Source: UMGS1532 sp045542355
GTDB taxonomy: Bacteria > Bacillota > Clostridia > Oscillospirales > Acutalibacteraceae
DNA length: 64,000 bases
Assembly (NCBI GenBank): GCA_045542355.1
Contig: JAZQKX010000011.1
Span: 1-64,000, forward strand
Reading direction: 5' to 3'
The notes below the pieces were generated by a model, which did not search any database, was not told where the DNA came from, and was given only the letters and a program-made list of their open reading frames with translations. Position 1 is the stretch's first letter. Every line of letters begins with the position of its first letter. The translations under genes were made by a program, and so were the position numbers. Shown in pieces: positions 43,100 through 51,267 of the stretch.

Positions 43100-44101
43100 A
43101 TGCAGAACGAAAAAAGACCCGAATCCATGGCTCGTATCACCACACCCGAACTTGCCAAGGATTTTATAGAAAAACAGATTGCAGATGTCAGAGCACAGGT
43201 TGGCGACAAAAAAGTATTGCTCGCTTTGTCGGGCGGTGTTGATAGCTCGGTTGTTGCTGCGTTGCTTATTAAGGCTATCGGCAAACAGCTTGTTTGCGTT
43301 CACGTAAACCACGGACTTATGCGTAAAGATGAGTCCGAGAATGTTATAAAGATTTTCAAGGACGAGCTCGACGCTAACCTTATTTATGTTGATGCTACCG
43401 ACAGATTCTTGGATTTATTGGCAGGTGTCAGCGACCCAGAAAAGAAAAGAAAAATCATTGGCGCTGAGTTTATAAATGTATTTGCAGATGAAGCTCGTAA
43501 GCTTGAGGGTGTTTCTTACCTTGCTCAAGGAACAATTTACCCAGATATTTTGGAAAGCTTCAAACAGGCAGAAGGTAAGAAGGCTGTTAAGTCCCACCAC
43601 AATGTTGGCGGTCTGCCTGAGGATTTGAAATTTGAGCTTGTAGAACCTATCAAACTCCTCTTTAAAGATGAAGTTCGCGTTGTCGGAGAGGCATTGGGTC
43701 TCCCCCACGCCATGGTTTACCGTCAACCCTTCCCAGGCCCCGGTTTGGGTGTTCGTTGTCTCGGTGCTATCACCCGCGACAGACTCCACGCTCTCCGTGA
43801 GGCAGATGCAATCCTCCGAGAGGAATTCGATAAAAATGGTCTTGCAGAGAAGGTTTGGCAGTATTTCATCGCTGTTCCCGATATTAAGAGTGTAGGCGTT
43901 AAGGATGAGAGCCGTTACGAGGGTTGGCCCGCAATCATCCGCGCTGTGAACACTACTGATGCTATGAGCGCAACCATAGAGGAAATACCCTATGCCCTAC
44001 TTCACCACATAACCTACAGAATTACCCATGAAGTTGATGGAATTAACCGCGTACTTCTTGATCTCACTCCCAAGCCTATAGGCACCATAGAGTGGGAGTA
44101 A
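43100..44101 (+). CDS. guaA: GMP synthase, ATP-pyrophosphatase subunit (no glutaminase domain)
   Basis: 333 residues covering only the synthetase half of GuaA. The PP-loop SGGVDSS is at residues 44-50, VNHGLMRKDE follows, then GLPEDLKFELVEPIKLLFKDEVR and the C-terminal dimerisation domain ending PIGTIEWE. It aminates XMP to GMP. Typical bacterial GuaA is about 510 residues with an N-terminal class I amidotransferase; here a good Shine-Dalgarno (GGAGG, seven bases away) and the thrH stop 19 bases upstream leave no room for one. The glutaminase must be encoded elsewhere, as in archaea, or ammonia is used directly. Confidence 0.9.
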   Translation: MQNEKRPESMARITTPELAKDFIEKQIADVRAQVGDKKVLLALSGGVDSSVVAALLIKAIGKQLVCVHVNHGLMRKDESENVIKIFKDELDANLIYVDATDRFLDLLAGVSDPEKKRKIIGAEFINVFADEARKLEGVSYLAQGTIYPDILESFKQAEGKKAVKSHHNVGGLPEDLKFELVEPIKLLFKDEVRVVGEALGLPHAMVYRQPFPGPGLGVRCLGAITRDRLHALREADAILREEFDKNGLAEKVWQYFIAVPDIKSVGVKDESRYEGWPAIIRAVNTTDAMSATIEEIPYALLHHITYRITHEVDGINRVLLDLTPKPIGTIEWE

Positions 44102-44173
44102 TTGGCAAAGCTTAAAAACCTCTGCTACATTGTTTTGATATCAAGTTTAAAAAAATAGGTAAAGGTGATAAAA

Positions 44174-44560
44174 ATGAAACGTGTTATAACCTATGGAACT
44201 TTCGATTTATTGCACTACGGACATATTAATCTTTTGAAACGCGCAAAGGAACACGGCGACTATCTGGTTGTTGTTCTTTCTACCGATGAGTTCAACTGGA
44301 ACGAAAAGCAAAAGAAATGCTATTTCACTTACGAGCAAAGAAAAATGCTTTTGGAATCAATAAGATACGTTGACCTTGTTATTCCTGAGGAAAATTGGGA
44401 CCAAAAAAGAAATGACGTTAAGGAATATCACATTGATACCTTTGTTATGGGTGATGACTGGAAAGGCAAATTTGATTTTCTGAGTGACCTTTGCGAAGTG
44501 GTTTACCTGCCCAGAACTCCCGAAATCTCAACCACAAGAATCAAAAAAGACCTTAAATAA
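44174..44560 (+). CDS. tagD: Glycerol-3-phosphate cytidylyltransferase-like protein
   Basis: 128 residues of the TagD/cytidylyltransferase fold. GTFDLLHYGHINLLKRAKEHGD holds the HxxH nucleotide motif (His14, His17) and RTPEISTTRIKK the RTxGISTT-type motif (here RTPEISTT). TagD makes CDP-glycerol for teichoic-acid-type polymers; no other teichoic gene is near, so its polymer is unknown. The ATG at 44174 follows AAAGGTG; the frame opens with a GTG at 44165 inside that signal. Confidence 0.85.
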   Translation: MKRVITYGTFDLLHYGHINLLKRAKEHGDYLVVVLSTDEFNWNEKQKKCYFTYEQRKMLLESIRYVDLVIPEENWDQKRNDVKEYHIDTFVMGDDWKGKFDFLSDLCEVVYLPRTPEISTTRIKKDLK

Positions 44561-44598
44561 TTATAATCCACAAATTTTATCATATCTCTTTTATATCA

Positions 44599-44645
44599 AA
44601 AACAGACTCAAACTCCAATTGGGGGATGAGTCTGTTTTTTTGTTT
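44599..44645 (+). terminator. Terminator of the TagD-like gene
   Basis: AACAGACTCA pairs with TGAGTCTGTT, with a loop of about 17 bases, followed by a long T-run. Confidence 0.88.
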
Positions 44646-44739
44646 GTTTTTTGCGAATGTTACAGAGGAAAAATTTTTCAATCCTCTGTGGATGTTCGCT
44701 GATTTGCAACTGCCTTATTTGAATTATTAATCTTAACTG

Positions 44740-44768
44740 TTGACGATTCGAAAATATGCTGATATAAT
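44740..44768 (+). promoter_or_regulatory. Promoter of the amidohydrolase-transporter operon
   Basis: TTGACG (44740-44745) and TATAAT (44763-44768), 17-base spacer, about 43 bases before the start codon. Confidence 0.8.
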
Positions 44769-44810
44769 TACATTGGTTATAATCCAACACATAAGCTTGA
44801 GGATGATTAT

Positions 44811-45956
44811 ATGGAAATTTCCCAATCGGTAACTGATCTTCTTAATGATGTGACAGAGTGGAGACAACATCTTCACACCATTCCAGAAATTGGTTTCGAG
44901 CTCTATAAAACTCAGAAATTTGTCATGGAAAAGTTGGCTGAATTCCAGCCAGATTCTATGCGCAAAATTGCTTCAACGGGCGTTAAAGTGGTGTTCCTCA
45001 CCGAGGGTGCAACAGAGACTATTGCGTTTCGCGCCGATATGGACGCGCTCAATCACACCGAGGTGTCTGATGTTCCCTACTGCTCCAAAACAATTGGCAA
45101 GATGCATGGTTGCGGTCACGACGGCCACACTGCTATTTTGCTGGGACTAGCAAAGCTGATTTCTCAAAACAGGGATCGCTTAGATTGCAATGTTGTTTTG
45201 TTGTTTCAACCAGGTGAGGAAGGCTTTGCTGGAGCCAAACGAATGATTGAGGAGGGAGCGCTACAGTTCCCCGATATCGACCGAATTTACGGACTCCATT
45301 TATGGCCCACCGTTCCTAAGGGTAAGGTGGGTATCCGCTGGGATTACCTAATGGCGCAGGCGAGCGATTTTAAGATTCAAGTTAAGGGGAAAAGCACCCA
45401 TGCATCAACACCTCAGTTGGGTGTTGATGCCATAGTTGCCGCGGCTGAGCTAATCAACATGTTACAAAGTGTTATCACCCGAAATGTCGACCCCCATCAG
45501 GATGCGCTTCTAACTCTGGGAAGAATCTCAGGAGGCACTTCCCACAATGTTATTGCAGACAAGGTTGAAATTGAGGGTACCCTAAGGGTATTTAACAGCG
45601 AACTTTACGACAGTCTTACCACCCGTATCCGCAATGTTGCTGAGGGCTTACATCTGGCAACAGGCGCCGAATTCCAAATTGAGGAAAACTCCCATTATCC
45701 CTGCGTTTCAAATCCAAGGTCTATGGTTGAACAATTTTACATCCTGCTTGACTCAATGGATGACAACGTATTGGTAGAGCCTGTAATGGCGGCTGAGGAT
45801 TTTGCTGAATACCAGACAAGAGTACCAGGGTTATTTTTCTTCCTTGGCATAGAGGGTGGCAAGGGTGGAATCCCCCTCCACAGCAATAAGTTTGATTTCG
45901 ATGAGGACGCACTTTTATACGGTATTGAAATCTTTAAAAGGATTTTAAAAATATAG
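44811..45956 (+). CDS. M20-family amidohydrolase (aminoacylase/hippurate hydrolase type)
   Basis: 381 residues. WRQHLHTIPEIGFEL, FRADMDAL, the metal motif KMHGCGHDGHTAILLG, QPGEEGFAGAKRMIEEG and the C-terminal AAEDFAEY are M20D signatures; a dimerisation domain (KIQVKGKSTHASTPQLGVD) is inserted. It hydrolyses N-acyl amino acids or related amides; substrate is not defined by sequence. Coupled to a sodium-dependent transporter gene 17 bases downstream, so it probably processes the imported compound. Confidence 0.88.
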   Translation: MEISQSVTDLLNDVTEWRQHLHTIPEIGFELYKTQKFVMEKLAEFQPDSMRKIASTGVKVVFLTEGATETIAFRADMDALNHTEVSDVPYCSKTIGKMHGCGHDGHTAILLGLAKLISQNRDRLDCNVVLLFQPGEEGFAGAKRMIEEGALQFPDIDRIYGLHLWPTVPKGKVGIRWDYLMAQASDFKIQVKGKSTHASTPQLGVDAIVAAAELINMLQSVITRNVDPHQDALLTLGRISGGTSHNVIADKVEIEGTLRVFNSELYDSLTTRIRNVAEGLHLATGAEFQIEENSHYPCVSNPRSMVEQFYILLDSMDDNVLVEPVMAAEDFAEYQTRVPGLFFFLGIEGGKGGIPLHSNKFDFDEDALLYGIEIFKRILKI

Positions 45957-45973
45957 TTTTGAGGAGAGAAAAA

Positions 45974-47341
45974 ATGGAAAGAGAAAAACTTGGCTCACGT
46001 CTCGGATTTATTCTTTTGTCTGCAGGCTGCGCCATAGGATGCGGAAACGTGTGGAAATTCCCTTATATGACAGGACAGTACGGCGGCGCAATATTTGTGC
46101 TTATATATCTGTTCTTCATTATTGCCATGGGAATCCCCCTTATGACGGCAGAATTTGCGGTTGGTCGTGCAAGTAGAAAGAGTCCTGCGCTTTCTTTCAA
46201 TGTGTTGGAGAAACCAGGTCAAAAATGGCATTTCCATGGCGTATCTGCTATTATAGGTAACTATCTGCTTATGATGTTCTACACAGTAGTAACCGGTTGG
46301 ATTCTCCACTACTGCTATCTCACCGCGGCAGGAAAACTCACAACTGCTACCACCGAATCTGTTAAGGATACCTTCAGTGGTATGGTTTCCGACCCTGCTA
46401 CATTGCTTATCTGGACCTTGATAGTTGTTGCCCTCGGTTTCGCCATCTGTGCAATTGGTCTTAAAAACGGTGTTGAGCGTGTTACCAAGGTTATGATGAT
46501 TGCTCTACTTGCTCTTATTGTAATTCTTGCTGTAAATAGTATAACCCTCAAAGGAGCTTCCGAAGGACTTAAATTTTATCTTGTGCCTGATGTAAGTAAG
46601 ATAACCGAACACGGCTTAGGCACAGTTCTGGTTGCCGCCATGAATCAGGCGTTCTTTACACTTAGCATCGGTATCGGCTCTATGGCTATTTTCGGTAGCT
46701 ACATCGACAAAAAGCGTTCGCTCCCGGGTGAATCTATAAGAATTGCCGCTCTGGATACCTTTGTTGCTTTTACTGCAGGTCTTATTATATTCCCCGCCTG
46801 CTCGGCATACGGTGTTGATGCGGGAGCAGGTCCCAGCCTTATATTTGAAACCCTGCCCGTTATTTTCAGCAATATGTCAGGTGGTAGAATCTGGGGAAGC
46901 CTCTTCTTCGTATTCATGGCATTTGCCGCTATGTCCACAGTTATCGCGGTGTTTGAAAACATTATCGCATGTGTCTGTGATTTCACAGGCTGGTCAAGAA
47001 AACGCTCCTCCCTTATTAACGGAATCGCAATGGCAGTGCTTACACTTCCTTGTATTCTCGGCTTCAATGTTCTTTCGAATATCACTCCTTTCGGAGCAGG
47101 CTCCAACCTGATGGATCTTGAGGACTTTACAGTTTCCAATGTAATACTCCCCTTGGGCGCTTTGATTTATCTTCTGTTCTGCGTTTCCAAATGGGGCTGG
47201 GGTTGGAAAAACTTCCAGGAAGAAGCTAACACAGGTAAGGGCACCAAATTTGGAAATTGGCTTCGACCCTATCTTACCTACATCCTACCCGTTGTTATTT
47301 TAATCGTTTTCATCGTGGGTGTGGTTGATAAATTCTTTTAA
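45974..47341 (+). CDS. Sodium-dependent amino-acid transporter (NSS/SNF family)
   Basis: 455 residues with 11-12 transmembrane helices in the LeuT fold. SRLGFILLSAGCAIGCGNVWKFPYMTGQYGGAIFVLIY is the family start with the unwound TM1 Na+-site; the TM6 region is FFTLSIGIGSMAIFGSY. Most bacterial NSS proteins carry tryptophan, tyrosine, leucine or related substrates. The ATG at 45974 follows GAGGAGAG; the frame opens earlier with TTG. Second gene of the operon, ended by a terminator. Confidence 0.92.
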   Translation: MEREKLGSRLGFILLSAGCAIGCGNVWKFPYMTGQYGGAIFVLIYLFFIIAMGIPLMTAEFAVGRASRKSPALSFNVLEKPGQKWHFHGVSAIIGNYLLMMFYTVVTGWILHYCYLTAAGKLTTATTESVKDTFSGMVSDPATLLIWTLIVVALGFAICAIGLKNGVERVTKVMMIALLALIVILAVNSITLKGASEGLKFYLVPDVSKITEHGLGTVLVAAMNQAFFTLSIGIGSMAIFGSYIDKKRSLPGESIRIAALDTFVAFTAGLIIFPACSAYGVDAGAGPSLIFETLPVIFSNMSGGRIWGSLFFVFMAFAAMSTVIAVFENIIACVCDFTGWSRKRSSLINGIAMAVLTLPCILGFNVLSNITPFGAGSNLMDLEDFTVSNVILPLGALIYLLFCVSKWGWGWKNFQEEANTGKGTKFGNWLRPYLTYILPVVILIVFIVGVVDKFF

Positions 47342-47359
47342 AGTGAAATGATAAATTAA

Positions 47360-47397
47360 AACGGCTGTTGAACTCTTAAATTCAACAGCTGTTTTTT
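47360..47397 (+). terminator. Terminator of the amidohydrolase-transporter operon
   Basis: ACGGCTGTTGAA pairs imperfectly with TTCAACAGCTGT and is followed by six T residues. Confidence 0.85.
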
Positions 47398-47492
47398 AGC
47401 TAAAATATGGTGAAATATATTGGAAAGTTTAACGAAAATTTTGTATAATGAGTAAATTATCAAAATTTTTGAAAAAAATATAGTTGTAAGTC

Positions 47493-47521
47493 TTGAAAAT
47501 TTTATTGTTATTAGGTATAAT
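47493..47521 (+). promoter_or_regulatory. Promoter of the CofE-like gene
   Basis: TTGAAA (47493-47498) and TATAAT (47516-47521) with a 17-base spacer. The short leader carries an imperfect AGGGT...ACCCT hairpin that I cannot assign to a known element. Confidence 0.7.
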
Positions 47522-47582
47522 ATTTTGATGTGAAAGGGTCAGGCTGATTTCTTCGGTCACCCTGCAGAAAGGATTAACAAAT

Positions 47583-48782
47583 ATGGAAAACAAAGAACGC
47601 AGAGTTGGTACAGTATCCAGAGGTATTCGTTGCCCAATTTTCAGAGAGGGAGACGATCTCGCTCAGTTGGTTACTGACAGCGTACTTGAAGCGGCAGAGT
47701 TCGAGAATTTCGAAATACGTGACCGCGATGTTATCGCTCTCACAGAGTCAATAGTTGCAAGAGTTCAGGGTAACTACTGTAGCGTTGATGATATTGCGGC
47801 CGATGTAAAGGCTAAACTTGGCGGGGGCACTATTGGTGTTATATTCCCTATTCTTTCCCGTAACCGTTTTGCTATCTGCCTTCGCGGTATAGCAAAGGGC
47901 GCTAAGAAAATCGTTCTTATGTTAAGCTACCCCTCAGACGAAGTTGGTAACTCACTCGCTACCTATGACCTCATCGATGAGGCAGGTATTAATCCTTATT
48001 CAGATGTGCTTACTTTAGAGCGTTATCGCGAAGTGTTCGGCGTACAGAAACTAGAATTTACAGGCGTGGACTATGTTCAGTATTACGCTGACCTTATTCG
48101 TGAAATGGGCGCCGAGGTTGAGGTTGTTTTTGCCAACCAGCCTAAGGCTATTTTGGACTACACCGATTGCGTACTCACCTGTGATATCCACACCCGCGAA
48201 CGCACAAAGCGTTTGCTTAAAGCCGCGGGTGCAAAGGTAGTTTGCGGTCTCGATGACATTATGAATGCTCCTGTAAACGGAAGTGGTTGCAATGAGCAGT
48301 ATGGTCTTCTTGGCTCCAACAAATCCACCGAGGATAAAATCAAGCTGTTCCCCCGCGAATGTAAAGATTTAGTTCTGGACATCCAGAAGAAAGTTTTAGA
48401 TAGAACAGGCAAACATGTTGAAGTTATGGTATACGGCGACGGCGCGTTTAAAGACCCCAAGGGCAAGATTTGGGAACTTGCCGACCCCGTTGTTTCTCCT
48501 GCTTTCACAGATGGACTCATCGGTACACCCAACGAATTAAAGCTTAAATATCTTGCAGACAACGACTTCAAGGACCTTAGCGGTGATGAGCTTAAAAAGG
48601 CTATCTCAGAAAGCATTAAGGCTAAGGGCGGAAGCCTTGTTGGTAACATGGCATCTCAGGGTACTACCCCCCGTCAGCTCACCGACCTTATAGGTTCCCT
48701 TTGCGACCTGACCAGCGGCTCGGGAGACAAGGGCACACCGGTTATTCTCGTTCAGGGTTACTTTGATAACTACACAAGCTAA
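47583..48782 (+). CDS. CofE-like gamma-glutamyl ligase family protein
   Basis: 399 residues resembling coenzyme F420-0:L-glutamate ligase. The N-terminal half shows RGIRCPIFREGDDLAQLV, RDVIALTESIVARVQG and the FPILSRNRF segment typical of the CofE fold; the C-terminal half (VEVMVYGDGAFKDPKGKIWELADP, FTDGLIGTPNELKLK) is an extra region seen in clostridial homologues. No other F420 gene is in the window and F420 is not expected in these bacteria, so a different glutamylation or acceptor is likely. Own promoter. Confidence 0.68.
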   Translation: MENKERRVGTVSRGIRCPIFREGDDLAQLVTDSVLEAAEFENFEIRDRDVIALTESIVARVQGNYCSVDDIAADVKAKLGGGTIGVIFPILSRNRFAICLRGIAKGAKKIVLMLSYPSDEVGNSLATYDLIDEAGINPYSDVLTLERYREVFGVQKLEFTGVDYVQYYADLIREMGAEVEVVFANQPKAILDYTDCVLTCDIHTRERTKRLLKAAGAKVVCGLDDIMNAPVNGSGCNEQYGLLGSNKSTEDKIKLFPRECKDLVLDIQKKVLDRTGKHVEVMVYGDGAFKDPKGKIWELADPVVSPAFTDGLIGTPNELKLKYLADNDFKDLSGDELKKAISESIKAKGGSLVGNMASQGTTPRQLTDLIGSLCDLTSGSGDKGTPVILVQGYFDNYTS

Positions 48783-48788
48783 TAGCAC

Positions 48789-48817
48789 TTGACAATTTGC
48801 TATTTTAGGTTTAAAAT
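48789..48817 (+). promoter_or_regulatory. Promoter of the thrS T-box transcript
   Basis: Consensus TTGACA (48789-48794) and TAAAAT (48812-48817) with a 17-base spacer, six bases ahead of the T-box leader. Confidence 0.82.
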
Positions 48818-48823
48818 TAACTA

Positions 48824-49070
48824 AAGCGTTGAAGAAGGACACTTTTCTGCATAACAATCCTTTAGAGAGTTGCGGTCGAAGGCTGAAAGCCGCGGCAGGA
48901 TTAAGCCAGAATAAGCCACCACCTTCCGAGTGCCTGAGGGTAGCAACTCAGGTCGTAGCTCCTGCGTTAAGGGAATGATGAGGCTGTGGAAACACAGCGC
49001 ACTATGGGTGGAACCGTAGAGCTTTTGTATTTTAAGCTTTGCCCCAAGTTTTTGGGGCAAGGCTTTTTGT
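48824..49070 (+). ncRNA. T-box leader of thrS
   Basis: A tRNA-sensing leader directly upstream of thrS. AGAGAG opens Stem I, followed by GGCTGAAAGCC; a candidate specifier codon ACC (Thr) is at 48918-48920 followed by the conserved purine; GGGTGGAACCG (49006-49016) is the T-box antiterminator sequence. A strong intrinsic terminator (arms in 49035-49062) with a T-run ends it. Uncharged tRNA-Thr should favour antitermination and thrS expression. Confidence 0.93.
49035..49070 (+). terminator. T-box-controlled terminator
   Basis: AAGCTTTGCCCCAA pairs with TTGGGGCAAGGCTT, followed by TTTTG. Alternative pairing with the upstream T-box sequence would give the antiterminator. Confidence 0.88.
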
Positions 49071-49106
49071 TTTGTTAAATCAATTGTTCATGGAGGAAAC
49101 AAAATT

Positions 49107-51047
49107 ATGAAAATTACACTTAAAGGCGGCACAATCAAGGAGTATGACGCTCCTATATCTGTTGCCGACATTGCGAGAGATATTGGCATGGGGCTCTATA
49201 AATCAGCCTGTGCCGGTAAAATCAACGACGAGGTTTGCGACCTGAGAACTGTTGTAGATTCCGATTGCGATTTAGAAATTTTAACCTTTAGCGACAAGGA
49301 CGGCGCCTACGTTTTCCGTCACACCGCATCCCATATTCTGGCTCAGGCTGTGAAAAAGCTTTATCCCGAGGTTAAGCTCACAATAGGTCCTGCTATAGAC
49401 AACGGATTTTATTATGACTTTGACGCCCCTGAGGCTTTTTCTCCCGAAGACCTTCTGAAGCTTGAAGCCGAGATGAAAAATATTGTTAAAGAAAATCTGG
49501 AACTTGAGCGTATCACCATGTCCGCCGACGAGGCTATCAAGCTTATGGAGGAAAAGGGTGAGCCATATAAAGTTGAGTTGATTAAAGAACATTCTGCCAA
49601 GGGTGAGGATATTAGTTTCTATAAACAAGGTGAATTTATAGAGCTTTGCGCAGGTCCGCATCTTATCTCCACAGGAAGCGTTAAGGCATTCAAGTTGACC
49701 CAGTGCACCGGTGCTTATTGGAGAGGCGATGCCAACAACAAAATGCTCCAAAGAATTTATGGTACCGCTTTCCCAAAAGCATCCGAGCTTGAGAAACACC
49801 TCACGATGCTTGAAGAAGCAAAGAAACGCGACCATAATAAATTAGGTCGTGAGTTAGAATACTTCACCACCTCAGATGTAATCGGTCAGGGCTTACCCAT
49901 TCTTTTGCCCAAGGGCGCTAAGGTTATTCAGATTTTACAGCGCTGGATTGAGGATGAAGAAGCCAAGCGTGGCTATCTTCTTACCAAAACCCCTTTAATG
50001 GCAAAAAGCGACCTTTACAAAATCTCAGGACATTGGGACCATTATTTAGACGGTATGTTCGTCCTTGGTGACCCCACCGACGACTCTAAGGAATGCTTTG
50101 CAATGCGTCCTATGACCTGTCCTTTCCAATATCAGGTTTATCTTAACCGTATGCGTTCCTACCGCGACCTACCTATGAGATTGGGCGAAACCTCTACCCT
50201 GTTCCGAAATGAGGACAGCGGTGAGATGCATGGTCTTATCCGTGTTCGTCAGTTCACCATTTCAGAAGGCCACTTAATTCTCCGTCCCGACCAGCTGGAG
50301 GAAGAATTTAAGGGTTGTCTCGAACTTGCTAAATATGTTCTAGATACTGTTGGTATGCTTGAGGATTGTACATTCCGTTTCTCTCAGTGGGACCCCAGCA
50401 ACACCGAAAAATACATCGGTACTCCCGAGCAGTGGGATGAAGCACAGAGCATCATGGGTAAAATCCTTGATGATTTAGGCGTTGACTACTCTATAGGAAT
50501 CGGCGAGGCCGCTTTCTACGGACCCAAGCTCGACATTCAATATCGCAATGTATTTGGCAAAGAAGACACCATTGTTACCATTCAAGTCGACCAACTCCTT
50601 GCTGAGCAATTCGATATGGAATACACCGACCAAAACGGGCAGAAAGTTCGTCCCTACATCATCCACCGCACCTCTTTGGGTTGCTACGAGAGAACACTTG
50701 CTTACTTAATAGAAAAATATGCAGGTGCTCTGCCCACATGGATGTCACCCCTGCAGGTTAAGATTCTCCCCATTGCCGACCGTCATCATGAGGCAGCGAA
50801 GGCTGTTAAGGAAAAACTTGAAGCCGCAGGAATCCGAGTTGAGCTTGACGACAGAAGCGAAAAGATCGGCTATAAGATTCGTGAAGCACAGCTCCAAAAG
50901 ACTCCTTACATGCTCATTATGGGTGATAAAGAAGTGGAGGAAGGCGCAGTTTCGGTTCGTTCCCGCAAGGATGGCGACAAGGGCTCACTCCCCGTTGACG
51001 AGTTCATAAAGGATATACTCTTGGAGATTGCCGAAAAGAGAAGATAA
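49107..51047 (+). CDS. thrS: Threonine--tRNA ligase
   Basis: 646 residues: TGS domain (1-65), second additional/editing domain (HTASHILAQAVKKLYP, CAGPHL), class II catalytic core with motif 2 (RLGETSTLFRNEDSGEMHGLIRVRQF), zinc ligands including the Cys in RPMTCPFQ, and motif 3 (HRTSLGCYERTLAYLIE), then the anticodon-binding domain (VKILPIADRHHE). It charges tRNA-Thr and edits Ser-tRNA-Thr. Regulated by the adjacent T-box. GGAGG precedes the ATG. Confidence 0.97.
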   Translation: MKITLKGGTIKEYDAPISVADIARDIGMGLYKSACAGKINDEVCDLRTVVDSDCDLEILTFSDKDGAYVFRHTASHILAQAVKKLYPEVKLTIGPAIDNGFYYDFDAPEAFSPEDLLKLEAEMKNIVKENLELERITMSADEAIKLMEEKGEPYKVELIKEHSAKGEDISFYKQGEFIELCAGPHLISTGSVKAFKLTQCTGAYWRGDANNKMLQRIYGTAFPKASELEKHLTMLEEAKKRDHNKLGRELEYFTTSDVIGQGLPILLPKGAKVIQILQRWIEDEEAKRGYLLTKTPLMAKSDLYKISGHWDHYLDGMFVLGDPTDDSKECFAMRPMTCPFQYQVYLNRMRSYRDLPMRLGETSTLFRNEDSGEMHGLIRVRQFTISEGHLILRPDQLEEEFKGCLELAKYVLDTVGMLEDCTFRFSQWDPSNTEKYIGTPEQWDEAQSIMGKILDDLGVDYSIGIGEAAFYGPKLDIQYRNVFGKEDTIVTIQVDQLLAEQFDMEYTDQNGQKVRPYIIHRTSLGCYERTLAYLIEKYAGALPTWMSPLQVKILPIADRHHEAAKAVKEKLEAAGIRVELDDRSEKIGYKIREAQLQKTPYMLIMGDKEVEEGAVSVRSRKDGDKGSLPVDEFIKDILLEIAEKRR

Positions 51048-51057
51048 ATCCAATATT

Positions 51058-51085
51058 TAATCCCCGACCTACAAAGTCGGGGATT
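51058..51085 (+). terminator. Terminator of thrS
   Basis: AATCCCCGAC pairs with GTCGGGGATT across a seven-base loop; the following tract is only moderately T-rich (GTATTATTG). Confidence 0.7.
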
Positions 51086-51090
51086 GTATT

Positions 51091-51267
51091 ATTGTGAATA
51101 CAACAAGGTTTCGGGGTACCCGCCCGCAATTTCTAATTGCGTGTGAAGGATCGGGTTCTTATTATAAGCAACCACACAATCTACCCAAAACGGCGTAAAT
51201 TTGTGCTTTTAGGTTTTGTCGTTATTTTCTTAACTGGATAAAGTAAAAAGGAACAACTAACAAAAAA
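51091..51267. other. Unassigned intergenic segment between thrS and pgeF
   Basis: About 175 bases between convergent genes. It contains a GC-rich core with a GCAATTTCTAATTGC inverted repeat and no open frame on either strand. It is less AT-rich than other spacers here and could hold a small RNA or a 3' element, but no family was recognised. Confidence 0.35.

Noticed and set aside
46699..47139. 146-residue minus-strand frame opposite the NSS transporter gene
   Set aside because: Antisense to a conserved gene with no start signal and no family features.
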